DNA from: Ottelia alismoides
Lineage: Eukaryota > Streptophyta > Magnoliopsida > Alismatales > Hydrocharitaceae
Reading direction: 5' to 3'
NCBI GenBank assembly: GCA_037367405.1
Contig: JAZKJV010008272.1
Location: 248,001 to 312,000, forward strand
Length of the DNA stretch: 64,000 nucleotides
In this document: positions 22,332-34,072 of the stretch, in pieces
How the letters are laid out: each line of letters opens with the position of its first letter
How positions within the stretch are numbered: the stretch's first letter is position 1
The notes under the pieces: model-generated
Told to the model about the DNA's origin: nothing
Database searches by the model: none
The model's input: only the letters and a program-made list of their open reading frames with translations
Translations under genes and position numbers: made by a program

Positions 22332-24990
22332 ATGGCTCCAGGAGGAAAGGGCAAGGGTCAGCAGCCACCACCAGAGGGACAGGTGCCAGATCAGAATCAA
22401 GTCAATGCACAGTTATTGGCATCTATCCAGGCCATACAGCAGCAGCTGACCGAGCATGCCCTGACACAGACCGCATTCCAGGATATGTTGAATGATATGA
22501 TGAACCGTGATGATGGAGGAGGAGGCAGAGGCAGAGGAGGCAGGGGAGGAGGAGGTGGAGGAGGTGGTGATGACCACCATGATGACCTTGAATTACCACC
22601 ACCAAAGCCGACACTCAAAGAAACATACAATCCGGGAGACAGCCAGATGATCGAGTGGATCCTCATTCCACCGGTACATGCCCACTTTGAGCTGAAGCCC
22701 CAAGTTCATAGCCCTTCTCCCTGCATTTCATGGAAATACTAGCGAGGAGCCGTACATTCACCTGCAGCAATTCTCCCGCATTTGCCGAACCACACACTAT
22801 CCCAATGTCCCTCTGGACATTGTAAAGATGATGGCTTTCCCCTTCAGCCTACAGGACAAGGCCCTCTATTGGGTCAATCATTTGGGAAAGGTCGTGACGA
22901 CCTGGGAGGAGTTGAAATCCGCCTTCCTGCACAAATATTACCCTCTCGGCCGGCTCAACCAGATGCGAGCCCGTATTAGTAATTTCACCCAAGGACCCCA
23001 CGAGTCGATACATGAAGCCTAGGAGAGATTTACTGACCTGCAGAAGAAATGTTCCCACCATGAGATCCCTAAGACCAGTTTGGTCCAGCATTTCTTTGGG
23101 GGACTGAACATTGAAAGCCAAAGGCTCGTGGACGCAGCATGTGGGGGTTCCCATTTCAATAAGGATGAAGATGTAGTTTGGCAGATCTTTGAAAAAATGG
23201 CCGAAGAAGAGGCCGCCCTCTCTTCATCCAAGGCATATCAGAAGCAGCCCCAGATCCTCCAGAAGCAAGTGCACATGGCTGCATCTAAGGAAGCAGAGAG
23301 AGATGAGAGCTCCAACCTCAGCATCATCGGGGGCCATCTCTCTAAGGTAGATATCATTGAGAAACGATCACAGGACCTTGAGAAACTCGCTGTGATTGAG
23401 AAGAGGACCTAGAACCTGGACAAGCTAGATCAGATCAACAAGTACCTTGAACTATTGGTCGGTACTATCAACTCTGTCCATTCGGCTACACCATCGGAAG
23501 CTTCTGCTGAGAAGAAGGACGAGCAGCAACCGCAGCATCAGCCTCAGCCGAGCCAGCAGCCACCGGCAGTCCAGCACGTGTACTACGTGCAGGCGCCCGA
23601 CCAGGGCCAGCCGCAGCAGCAGATCGTAGTGTACCAGCCAGAGTTCCTCTCAGTACCTGATCCAGTCTTCCCACCACCACCCCTGATTCAGGAAGTGAAC
23701 AGGGTATGGGCTCATGATGCACAGCCGACCCGTCCTCAGGGACAACCCCAGGGTCAGCAATTTGCCAATCGACAGTACCACCAACCTCAGGGTGGTCGTT
23801 TTGGTAAATCCTCTCAGCAGCACCAGCAGTACCAGCAGCCTCCCCAGTTTGTACAGCAGTGGAGGCAGAATTTTCCTTACCAGCAGCAGCCGCAGTACCG
23901 CCACCCACAACCGTATCACCAGTACGCGGCTGCCCCCTCTCAGCAATATCCGCAGTATTCTTCTCTATCTTACCAACAGCTTCAACTTCCTGCACCCCCG
24001 CAGCACCACCAGCAACAACCTCCACACCCATCCAACCAACAACAGCGTGGTCTGCACGCTGAACCATCAGAAGTACCCCCTGTGAATCCCACCATGGATT
24101 GTATGGCCCAACTTGTCAAAGGGCTAGCGGATATGACAAAGCGGCTTGATGACCTGACCGTCACCCGAACTACCATTCCGGCGCAGGTCGAAGCCAACCC
24201 CAATAACTTCAAGAAGAAAGAGCAGGTAGATTGTGATGTCCTGTCCGTGTCTGGTAACGATATTACTGTTTATTCTAATACTGTTACTCTCAGGAGCGGT
24301 AGGGCCTTGCCTCCGCCTGCTACCACAAGTGGGGTGAATAAAGAAACAGGTGGATCGTCATCTTCCGCATCAGCCGTGCCAGCTCTAGGGGCGGGTGAGG
24401 AGGAAGAAGAAGGAGAAGCCAGTCCAGCCGTCGTGCCATGTCAGCAGCAACTTCAGCCAAAAATACAAAAAAATCAGCAAAATCAAAAACAACAAAAAGA
24501 AGCTTGTAGCCTAAGCGAAGCCGCGCCAGCCTTGGAGGAGCCGCCAGCAGCAGCCGATCCCTCACCAACCGATGGAGCAGACGCTACCCTTTTTGATCGC
24601 CCTGCAACACCAACATGTTCAGATCCAGCTTGTACTCCTTTTTGTAGTTCGGATGTACAACATTCTGTGGGCGATGATTTTGATGTAAATAAGAACTCTC
24701 ATTTTCCTTCCAGTGGTGTAAATATTCCTTTTCCTCATGCAATACAAAAATCCAAAAAAATTGCAAAACGAAAAAAGGCATTGTCTGATCTAGGTGTTGT
24801 GGATATTTTGGATAAATTGACTGTTGAGATTCCCTTGTTGAAGGTCGTGGAATACATGCCAGCTGTGAAGAAAGGACTGAAAGAGGCATGTACTAACAGG
24901 CGTCGCCCAGCGCAAGATAACAGATGCCGAGAAGTAGAAAAGCACATTCTCTCCATGGCCACCGTTGCATCCATCAGCAATCTCCCCTAG
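22332..24990 (+). pseudogene. gag: E4 Gag polyprotein (frameshift and amber stops)
   Basis: Gag forms the virus-like particle and binds genomic RNA. The first in-frame ATG is at 22332; the frame continues upstream without ATG to a TAG at 22269. The N-terminus has a Gly-rich run (about 22515-22570). One-base frameshift near 22705 inside the capsid start (HFELKPQ before it, IALLPAFHGN after it). Downstream frame: MMAFPFSLQDKALYWV and FLHKYYPLG mark the capsid domain. TAG codons interrupt it at 23020 (the E3 homologue has Trp here, HEAW), 23410 and 24988. After about 23460 comes a long Gln/Pro-rich region (polyQ and YQQP repeats), then VTLRSGRAL, a motif typical of Athila Gag, and an acidic, Ser-rich linker. 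I see no CCHC zinc knuckle. The same frame leads straight into pol, so gag-pol was one ORF. Confidence 0.85.
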
Positions 24991-27900
24991 AAGAAGCAAG
25001 ACACAGGAGCGCCTCTGATCAGTTGTGAGATTTTTGATCAGGTCTTCGAGCGCACTCTCTTGGATAGCGGATCTTCCATCAACCTTCTGCCCTCGTCCAT
25101 AATGCAAGAATTGGGGCTGGGACCGCTCAAGCAGACACGCATGATCCTTCAGTTCGCTGACCGATCCGTCAAGCGGCCCCGAGGTCTGTTGGAAGACGTG
25201 GTAGTTAAGGTGCAGGAAATGAAATTCCCAGCTGACTTTGTAGTCCTTGATATGGACTCGCCTGCACCCCTGCTCCAGACCCCTATCATCCTTGGCAGAC
25301 CATTCCTTCGTACTTCAGGTGCCGTGGTTGATTACGGGTCTGGGAAGATCACTTTCAGCTCGAACACCCAGCAAATCACGATCAACATGAACAAAGAGCC
25401 GAATGCCGCAACTGATGAGAGCCAGGCAGTATCAGAAGCAGACTGTGATTTTATTGCAGAGATCAGAGACTCACAGTTATCATTGGATGATCCATGGACC
25501 CGAGAAATCCTCACTCTTGAGGAGGACTTGGAAAGCGCAGCCAGCATATGCTCTGATGATTCTTGGGAGACAGATTCTCAGATGCAGGCGCATCTTCTTG
25601 AGCATTCACTCCAGACCGAACATGATCAGCTTAGCGCAGAACCGTTCAGTACATCATTGGGATCTCAACAGGATGACGAGGATAGTAAATATCTCAAAGA
25701 AATACATCCCACCACCAGCACGGTATCAGAAGTGACAGATAAAGTGGACAGATCAAAGCCAGAACTCAAGCCACTTCCTGCAGGCATGAAGTATGCTTTC
25801 CTTGCGGGTGGAGAACACATGTATCCGGTCATCATCAGCAGCAGGCTAACGTCGGATCAGGAATCTTGTCTTCTCGAGGTTCTAGAAAAGAACTGCAAGG
25901 CACTTGGTTGGAGCGTATCAGATCTCCGAGGGATAAATCCAGCTCCGTGTTCACACCATATCTATCTAGAAGAAGATGCCAAGCCGTCCCGCGAATTTCA
26001 GAGAAGGCTGAACCCTAACCTTCGGGACGTCGTCATGAAGGAGATCACGAAATGGTGTGATGCAGGCTTCATCTATCCCATCTCCGATTCAAAATGGGTA
26101 AGCCCACTGCATGTAGTTCCCAAGAAATCAGGGCTTACCGTGGTTACAAATGATAAAGGAGAGGAAATTTCTACTCGAGTACCAACATCCTGGCGGGTGT
26201 GTGTTGACTACCGCCGTCTTAATGCCGCAACCAAGAAGGACCACTTCCCCTTGCCATTCATTTATCAAGTTTTGGAAAGATTAGCAGGCAAGGAGTTCTT
26301 CTGCTTTCTGGATGGGTACTCCGGGTACAACCAAGTGGCGATCGCTCCTGAAGATCAAGAGAAGACTACCTTCACTTGCCCGTTCGGCACCTACGCCTTC
26401 AAGAGAATGCCCTTTGGATTATGCAATGCACCTGCAACATTCCAAAGATGCATGCTAGCAGTCTTCACCGAGATGGTAGGCAGTTTTCTCGAGGTGTTCA
26501 TGGACGACTTCTCTGTCTATGGTGATAGTTTCGATTCTTGTCTTGAGCACCTAGACAGAGTGCTTCAGAAGTGCCGAGAAGTCAATTTAGTGCTCTCATG
26601 GGAAAAGAGCCATTTTATGGTCACTGAAGGTATTGTGCTGGGCCACGTCGTTTCCAAACATGGCATGGAAGTCGACCCAGCGAAGGTGGATGTCATTTCA
26701 AATCTTCAGCCACCTCAGTCAGTGAAGAATGTGAGGTCATTCCTAGGGCATGTGGGATTTTACAGGCGATTCATCAAGGATTTCAGCCGCATTACCCGAC
26801 CTCTGACAGAACTTTTGTGCAAGGAAACAGAGTTCATTGTTGATCAACCAGTTCTCCTTGCCTTCAATCAGTTGAAGGAGCTTATCACTCAGGCTCCAAT
26901 CTTACAGCCTCCGGACTGGACTCTTCCCTTTGAGATAATGACCGATGCGTCAGACTTTGCAGTCAGAGCTGTTCTTGGGCAGAGGAAAGACAAAGCGCCC
27001 TATGCCATTCACTATGCCAGCAGAACATTAGATGAAGCACAAAGAAATTATACAGTGATAGAGAAAGAATTGCTGGCTGTGGTTTTCGCCTTAGAGAAGT
27101 TCAGATCCTATTTGTTGGGATCAAAAGTCACAATTTTCACGGACCAGTCTGCTATCCGGTACCTACAGCAGAAGAAGGATGCCAAGCCAAGACTGATTCA
27201 TTGGATCCTTCTCCTCCAGGAATTCGATTTGGAAATCAAGGACAAGCCTGGAGTTCAGAATGTGGTAGCAGATCACCTCTCCAGAATTGAACAACATGAG
27301 TCTCCCCTGATCAATGCACCTATCACAGAAACCTTCCCTGACGAAGCCATCTTAGCAGTGGATTCTCTTCCTTGGTATGCTGATATAGTCAATTACCTCG
27401 CCTTTGGGGTAATACCTTCAGATTGGACGAAGAACCAAAAGAACAAATTCATGTCGACCATCCGCTTCTACCAATGGGAAGATCCTCTTTTATTCAGAGA
27501 AGGAGCAGATTGTATTTGGCGCAGGTGCATCCCTCAGACGGAGCAATCTAGTGTCCTCGAGCATTGTCATTCGCTCGAATCTGGTGGACATCACTCTGGA
27601 GATCGTACGGCAGCAAAAGTTCTACAGTGTGGCTTCTGGTGGCCCACATTATTCAAGGATGCAGCAGAGTTTGTCAAAAGATGTATTGACTGTCAGCGAC
27701 TAAAAGGTACACTTACTGCCAAAGATTCAATGCCCCTGAAAATCATTCAGATAGCAGACGTTTTCGATGCATGGGGCATTGACTTCATGGGACCTTTCCC
27801 TAGCAGTCAAGGTTTTGAGCACATCCTTCTTGCCGTAGATTACGTGAGTCGTTGGGTTGAAGCTATTCCCGCCCGAGCCGCCGAAAGCAAAACAGTATGT

Positions 27901-28731
27901 CAGTTTCTGAAGAAGAACATCATTTCACGGTTTAGGATACCAAAGATTCTCATATCAGACGGGGGTAGCCACTTCATCAACAAAGAGGTCAAGAAGTTAA
28001 CGAAGGAGTACGACATCGATCACCGTGTCGCGTCTCCTTATCATCCGCAGACCAATGGCATGGCGGAGTTATCCAACAGAGAAATCAAGACTATACTGCA
28101 GAAACTTGTTAGGCCAAACAGAAAAGACTGGTCTCAACTCTTGGACTCGGTTCTATGGGCTTACCGAACAGCCTACAAGTCTCCCTTGGGCATGTCGCCC
28201 TATCATCTTGTATATGGAAAACCATGCCATCTGCCCGTTGAATTAATTCACAAGTCTCTTTGGGCAATCAACAGTTGTAATTTGGACTCACGAAGAAGTG
28301 GTCAGAAGAGAAAAGACGATCTGAACAAGCTCTTGGAATTCCGAGACTATGCATACGATAACACCTTGATGTACAAGGAGAAGGCGAAACGCTGGCATGA
28401 CCGGCACATCAGACGGAAGACCTTCGATGTTGGACAGAAAGTATGGCTATTTGATGCAAAGTTGCGGATATTCCCAGGTAAATTAAAGAGTAAGTGGACA
28501 GGGCCATTTCGAGTATGTGAAGTGCGTGACAATGGAAGCATCGCTATATCAGAATTGTCCCCTGACGCACAGCCCTTCATCGTCAACGGCCAACTACTGA
28601 AGCCTTACCTCGAACCAGATGCATTCTTGGCCGTTGTAGACTCTATTCAGCTCGTGCACCACGATGACATCTCCACAGCACCTGCGGCATCAAAAGATTC
28701 GGACGATGTACTCCAGCCACTGTTTATCTGA
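24991..28731 (+). CDS. pol: E4 Pol: protease, RT, RNase H, integrase
   Basis: Open without a stop from the TAG at 24988 to TGA at 28729, in the gag frame; no ATG start is needed since it is made as Gag-Pol. Counting from codon 25060 as 1: aspartic protease LDSGSSINLLP (Asp at 2) and LGRPFL near 80; acidic linker 125-240; reverse transcriptase about 280-600 with FMDD at 480-483; RNase H with TDASDF at 628 and TDQSAIRYL; HHCC zinc domain GGHHSGDRTAAKVLQ...CIDCQ; integrase core Asp908 (WGIDFMGP), Asp967 (ISDGGSHF) and Glu1003, spacing DD35E; C-terminal GKLKSKWTGPF domain. The RNase H and integrase residues look complete. Length and order are those of Athila Pol. The first half of the linker region carries a TAG upstream, so current translation from gag would require readthrough. 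Confidence 0.93.
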   Translation, partial: KKQDTGAPLISCEIFDQVFERTLLDSGSSINLLPSSIMQELGLGPLKQTRMILQFADRSVKRPRGLLEDVVVKVQEMKFPADFVVLDMDSPAPLLQTPIILGRPFLRTSGAVVDYGSGKITFSSNTQQITINMNKEPNAATDESQAVSEADCDFIAEIRDSQLSLDDPWTREILTLEEDLESAASICSDDSWETDSQMQAHLLEHSLQTEHDQLSAEPFSTSLGSQQDDEDSKYLKEIHPTTSTVSEVTDKVDRSKPELKPLPAGMKYAFLAGGEHMYPVIISSRLTSDQESCLLEVLEKNCKALGWSVSDLRGINPAPCSHHIYLEEDAKPSREFQRRLNPNLRDVVMKEITKWCDAGFIYPISDSKWVSPLHVVPKKSGLTVVTNDKGEEISTRVPTSWRVCVDYRRLNAATKKDHFPLPFIYQVLERLAGKEFFCFLDGYSGYNQVAIAPEDQEKTTFTCPFGTYAFKRMPFGLCNAPATFQRCMLAVFTEMVGSFLEVFMDDFSVYGDSFDSCLEHLDRVLQKCREVNLVLSWEKSHFMVTEGIVLGHVVSKHGMEVDPAKVDVISNLQPPQSVKNVRSFLGHVGFYRRFIKDFSRITRPLTELLCKETEFIVDQPVLLAFNQLKELITQAPILQPPDWTLPFEIMTDASDFAVRAVLGQRKDKAPYAIHYASRTLDEAQRNYTVIEKELLAVVFALEKFRSYLLGSKVTIFTDQSAIRYLQQKKDAKPRLIHWILLLQEFDLEIKDKPGVQNVVADHLSRIEQHESPLINAPITETFPDEAILAVDSLPWYADIVNYLAFGVIPSDWTKNQKNKFMSTIRFYQWEDPLLFREGADCIWRRCIPQTEQSSVLEHCHSLESGGHHSGDRTAAKVLQCGFWWPTLFKDAAEFVKRCIDCQRLKGTLTAKDSMPLKIIQIADVFDAWGIDFMGPFPSSQGFEHILLAVDYVSRWVEAIPARAAESKTVCQFLKKNIISRFRIPKILISDGGSHFINKEVKKLTKEYDIDHRVASPYHPQTNGMAELSNREIKTILQKLVRPNRKDWSQLLDSVLWAYRTAYKSPLGMSPYHLVYGKPCHLPVELIHKSLWAINSCNLDSRRSGQKRKDDLNKLLEFRDYAYDNTLMYKEKAKRWHDRHIRRKTFDVGQKVWLFDAKLRIFPGKLKSKWTGPFRVCEVRDNGSIAISELSPDAQPFIVNGQLLKPYLEPDAFLAVVDSIQLVHHDDISTAPAASKDSDDVLQPLFI

Positions 28732-28812
28732 TTTTCTTCTTTTCTTCCATTCTTCTTTTCCTTTCCTATTTTCTTTTTATATCTAAAAGGTGCCGCCCTT
28801 GTAGACAGTTTT

Positions 28813-28850
28813 CTATACTTAGGACGTACTTTGTCCTAAGTATAGGGGGG
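28813..28850 (+). repeat. Hairpin 1 with polypurine-tract copy
   Basis: Perfect 13-bp stem CTATACTTAGGAC/GTCCTAAGTATAG around a 7-nt loop, running into six G. The 3' part AGTATAGGGGGG (28839-28850) equals the true polypurine tract at 31461-31472. Confidence 0.9.
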
Positions 28851-28908
28851 ATGTGCACCTAGAGTTTTTCATTTCGGTCCGATCCTCTCCATTGTCTCCT
28901 CTTCTTGT

Positions 28909-28945
28909 CTATACTTAGGAGTATCTTACCCTAAGTATAGGGGGA
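28909..28945 (+). repeat. Hairpin 2
   Basis: 11-bp stem CTATACTTAGG/CCTAAGTATAG with a 10-nt loop, followed by GGGGAG. Confidence 0.88.
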
Positions 28946-29007
28946 GACAATCTGAGTACGATCAGTATATTCCTACCCTTGACCCTCCCTGCTTTTTGTA
29001 CAGTCTG

Positions 29008-29044
29008 CTATACTTAGGATTATTTGATCCTAAGTATAGGGGGG
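29008..29044 (+). repeat. Hairpin 3 with polypurine-tract copy
   Basis: 13-bp stem CTATACTTAGGAT/ATCCTAAGTATAG with loop TATTTG, followed by G; AGTATAGGGGGG at 29033-29044 is an exact copy of the true polypurine tract. Confidence 0.9.
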
Positions 29045-31035
29045 ACGGTCAACTTCTCATTCATTCATTTCATTCATATTTATTCTTTAGATCTGTCTAT
29101 ACTCAGTACGAGTTATGTCTTTGCTTTTCCTTTCGATCTATGAGGACATAGCTCAAGCTAAGTATAGGGAGGTCATATATACCATGTATATACTAAAAGA
29201 CATAACTCATACTGAAAAATAACTCATACCTCAATATAAAATACAATGTAAAAAGTAGCTTTATAATAATGAAAGATGATTGTGAGTTCCTCAGACTCTT
29301 TATACTTGTACTGATTATTAAGTCAGAAAAGCGTTTTGTGCAAAAAGTTTTCTTTGAAAAATCTTGTGAAAATAGTTTGAAAATAGTGTGTACAAGTATT
29401 CAACCTTTGAAAAATCAGTTTTGTGTGAAAAAATTATTTTCTTTGAGTGAAACTAAAATGTGTGAAAATTAGTGTGCAAATGATTGTAAAAATTTGATTG
29501 TCAAAATTGTTTTGAAAAATCTATCTATGCTGCGTAAACCTTTGTAAAAGGATTTTCAAATGCGTGAACATGTTTGCAAAATTATCTTGGATTATAATTT
29601 TCAAAATCCTTGTGAAAATGATTCTCAAGTAAGTCTGAGGAGTCCGCACAAAAATCTCTCATTTGTAAATAATGAATAAGCCCAAATAAAGCCTATAAGA
29701 ACCAGAACCATATTGTACATCAAATACAATTTCTTTTCTTTTGTACATACTGATTAATAAATCAGATACCTATACAGGATGATTTGAAAAAAAATAGTGT
29801 GACCAGTTTTGAAAAAAAATTGATGTGAAATGATTTCAAATGTGTGAAAATGTTTTGATTGAAAAACTTTTTCTTTATGTGAAAGAAATGATTTGAAAAA
29901 AACCTATGTGCAAATATTTTGAAAAATGCTTGTCAAAACTATTGTGAAAATTATATATAGTGTGAAAAATCTTTGCAAAAATAGTTTTCAAATGTGTGTA
30001 AATGATTGCAAAAATTATCGTGTACTATAGTTTGCAAAATTATTTTCAAAAACTAATAAGAGCACCATTGCAAATACTTGTAAATCATAAATAAGACACA
30101 TACAATTCTTTCTGTATAAAATACTTCATTCAAACCTGTAAAGTTTTTAGAAATTCATACATTTTGTAAATAAAGCGGCACGCCTGTGTAAATAATTGTA
30201 TATACTTTTTTGTATGTGTCCAGTTCTTAGTTTATTTGCAAAAATTCTTTGTGTAAAAACATTCTTTGATTCTTTCAAACTCTTTGTGAAAAATTGCATC
30301 ATTCATTGTGCATAGCATAAGCATACCATTCATATTCTTTTTGAGTGAGCTTGATGATTGAATCAGTCTAATAAAGTCTCAAATTGGAGCTCGGTTGGAC
30401 CTTACCGCACCTAACTGCACTGGAACCTTATGGGAACTAGATCTAAGGTACTTCAGGTCTATACAGACTTAATTCTTTGAGAAATCAGGGCTGGGTTCAA
30501 GTCACCTCAGTGGACTAACTAGAACTTTTCGAGACACACGTATGACTCTTGCCGACCGTGACCTAACTTGGACACTTGCACCTTTCACTTGGCTCAACTC
30601 AGTTGGAGTGGTGAGGTGGTTGGATTTGCCAGTCTGAGACGCACACGGGTGGAAACATTCGTCCTCTTCTAGGGAGGGAAGTGCACCCCAACCTGGTTCA
30701 ATAGCCATGAGGTCTAAAGACATGAGATTGTGGGTTGCGATAAAGATTCAAAAGAGGGATAGTCTACTGGCTCAAGAGGAAAAACTCCTTATGTAAATGC
30801 TGCTGTGAATAGTATGTTGGAAAAAAAATGGTCAGGCCTGTACAAAAATAAAAATGCCTGCGAAGTATGTACAAAGTCAATAAGCAAGCTTGAGTTCCAA
30901 AGACAAATATGTGAGCCTGCAGCTGGATGACTTGACTACACTGGTCTTGCATCCCAGGATAGGTATCTACACTGGCTACCGTCCATTCTTCTCTTCATCC
31001 CCTCCTCTTGAGCTGGTTGCCACTTGAACTTAGAA

Positions 31036-31065
31036 GGGAATACCCTGCTCCTCGAGGAAAGAGCT
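31036..31065 (+). other. Conserved 30-nt spacer block (E4)
   Basis: Contains CCTCGAGG. Its reverse complement matches 37341-37370 and 11466-11495 at 29 of 30 positions, although the surrounding spacers have diverged. Confidence 0.85.
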
Positions 31066-31460
31066 GTTGGATTGGGGAATCATTGGGTTGTCATTCTGGA
31101 GAAGTCAGTTCTTTTATCATTTCAGTTGGGGAGAGCCACTATCACTTACACCGTACAAGCCAGATTCATAGTTATAAGGGTTTGCGTATGATGTAGACTA
31201 GTTCTGACCCGTCTATTGAGGTGGGTTGAACCGAGTTCTGTGACTATCGAAGGCTGTTGTATTTTAGAGCTAGTTCCCGACTAGGTTCCACACACATTCA
31301 CACCCAAGGTCTGACAGGAGCTCCAAATTCAGATTTTGTAAAGACCCGCATTGCACTGAAAGCACCCCTATTCACTCTATCTTTCTTTCATTCTCCTTTT
31401 TCTTTTCTTTATTCTTTTTGTACTTATTGCATAAGTGTTTGCTAGGGATTAGCAAAGGCA

Positions 31461-31472
31461 AGTATAGGGGGG
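31461..31472 (+). other. E4 polypurine tract
   Basis: AGTATAGGGGGG immediately before the 3' LTR; primes plus-strand DNA synthesis in reverse transcription. Confidence 0.9.
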
Positions 31473-33057
31473 TGATGAATCTCCATTTCATCACCTTTAT
31501 TCTATCATTTTGGCCTCAAAAACCCCAGCAAATGCATGTAAATAGCATCAAAGTGTATATAATAGCATTCATGATTCATTGTATTAATCACACATTAAAT
31601 ACTGTGTTTAATGCCAAAATTATAGAATAAAGAAAAGAAAAGAAAAAGGAATAAAATATTGAAGATATTTTATGACCCAAACCCCGAGACCAAGGCCAGT
31701 ATGGTATTGGTCGACAAGGAATAAAGTAGGGGGAGATAAGGGCCAGTGTACAATACATACCTCATTTATTCATGCATTTATTTATGCATTTTTGACACCT
31801 ATTTTGTACATCATTATTTACTCATCAAATAAAGAAACTTTGTACATGAAAGTTGTAGACAATAATGTAAATAAAAATACAAAATTGAGTTTGTGTAAAA
31901 ATAATACTCAGTGTACATTTTATACACAAATTAAAAAGAAAAAATCTCAACTTCACAGACCCATATCTTGCAAATAAAAACTCCAAATCAACCAAACTCA
32001 CCTTTAATTGTATATAGCATTCCAAGAACTATTTAATAAAATTGGTTTCATGATTTTTGGAGCCCATATGCAGAAGTTAGGTTTTTGGCCCTCCTTGTAT
32101 ATAGGATTGATTAAAAATTCTTTTTATTCAATATTCATTATTTTTATAAATTCATATTTTGAGAATTTTGTAAATAATGTATATAAGGCATACACACATT
32201 GAAAGTAAAGAAAAACCAAAAATAATTTCAAAAATAAAATAAGTCTACAAAATTCATAGACAAAATACCTATACTATATATCTTTATATAAATAAAAAGG
32301 ATTTTATTCCTTGGTTCTTTTATTCTTTTATATTTTTATAATAATGTATACATTATACACAACTCATTAAAAATGTAAATCCAAAATAAAAATCAAGAAA
32401 ATACATTAAATAAATTAAGAATACAAAACACATAGGTAAAATAACTATAAGGATACCTACATATACCTATACCTATTTATTTAAAAATGTAAATAAACTC
32501 CTAAAAATTAAATAAAAATACCTTTATACTCACAAAAATAAATTATAAATTTATAAAATAAGCCAATAAAATAATAAAAGAAAATAAACAAATTAAAAAT
32601 AAAATACATAAAAATACATACATATACACATTATTAAATTAAAACCATAATAAAACACTTTGAAAAATTCAATAAAAATCACAAATAAATACTACATAAA
32701 AAAATACACATTTTTTATGTTTTAAGAAAATTCTAATAAAATCATTTACTATTGTAAATAAATCAATTTCAACTCAAATTCCCTGTTTTGTCTTCTAGCG
32801 GATGACTTGGACCAATCACAGGCCGTCAACAGTTGACCGCTCGGTCAACTGCTTCCCCAGCTGCCCGATGTGACGCAGCCTATCTCTTCGCCCATCTTCT
32901 CCCATTTTTTCCCGGGCACACCATCCATCAATCGAAGATGCTTCCTTCACAAGAATTGCTCTCTAATCATCCATGATGCCCGCCAAAATCTTAGATCAAT
33001 TAGATACTCATTGGATCAGTCAATAATCGCCGGTCAATAAGGCTACTCGCCAATGTC

Positions 33058-33065
33058 TATAAATA
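33058..33065 (+). promoter_or_regulatory. E4 3' LTR TATA box
   Basis: TATAAATA as in the 5' LTR; in this position it could drive transcription outward into M1 and the E3 LTR. Confidence 0.6.
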
Positions 33066-34072
33066 AGTAGCTCCGCCTCCTTCCTCGAATTTGGCCATTT
33101 TCATTCCAACCTTAAGCCTTGATTCTAGTCCTGGGACATTCCTTGTGACAGGGGGGGTGTGATGGTGCCTCGAATCGGCCGGAGGGAGGAGAGTTTTGTC
33201 GCGGCGGAGCTCCGGCGTCCGCCCTGCTCCCTGGAGGCCCCCAGGTATAAGAGCTGTCCCTTTCATGCTTTTTAGTTAGTTTTTAATGTTAGATTTTCAT
33301 TCCTGTAGTTAGATTAGTAGTTAGTTAATCCCCTTAGCGTAAAAATCCAAATTCGAAGTTCGCCGGAGCTCCGCTCCGGCGACTTCTTCACCGTAGACCC
33401 GACTGTTTCCGACTGCCTTGAGCACCTCATCTCGATCCACATCGCTTTCTCCCTCGTTCCATCACCTCTGACCAACCCAGGACCTTCGGTCTTGGCGAAT
33501 CGGGGCTCCTCCTCTGCCGTACGCCGGAGCCCCTCCGCCCCACTCCATCTTGCTGCCTAGCTTCAAAACCCCGGGTCAAGGAGGTAGCTCTCTCACCCCC
33601 GGTTTTTCCTATGCAGGTACAACGAAGGATAGAGCCATCTGGGCTCGAATCGATCCAGGAAGAGGTTCCTGGGGGTCCTCTTCTTCACCGACCTCGACCG
33701 ATCGACTCAGACCTCCAGGAGCCATGCGAACACCATCAGACGACGCGGAAGCTTCCCAGCTACGTCCAGAGCACTTCAGATGCGCGGGAGATGCCCGGAG
33801 GAGCCCGTGCTGCCCAATCGAAGCTCGCCGGAGGCGAGCTTCTTCCCCGTTCTTCCAGACACCTCCAGCACCGTTGGATCGGGAGGCGAGGCCCAGATTA
33901 CACGACGACCGTTCGATGAAGACACGCGTCCACCGTCAGATCAACCGGGAGCTTCTAATCCAAGCCCTTCATCGACAAACCGGTATCCGTCGTCCGATGG
34001 TTGACACGTGGATAAGTGGCGTCTCCAGCGCCGTAGGATGATGTGCCTTATTTGGGGTAAATTTCACATCTA

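Larger units (their letters stand above)
28732..31460 (+). other. E4 3' spacer, non-coding, no env
   Basis: 2.7 kb between pol and the polypurine tract, where some Athila elements carry an env-like ORF. Here no frame exceeds about 75 codons with plausible content. Three parts: a hairpin array (28813-29170); a low-complexity stretch 29250-30340 of irregular TTTGYAAAA and GTGAAAAT phrases; and a mixed stretch 30340-31460 that aligns, reversed, with the E3 spacer. The last part holds the conserved 30-nt block at 31036-31065. Confidence 0.8.

Noticed and set aside
29250..30340. Repeated GTGAAAAT/TTTGCAAAA phrases as a tandem satellite or CRISPR-like array
   Set aside because: No fixed unit length or spacer structure; irregular low-complexity drift, also seen in E3 near 38100-38450.
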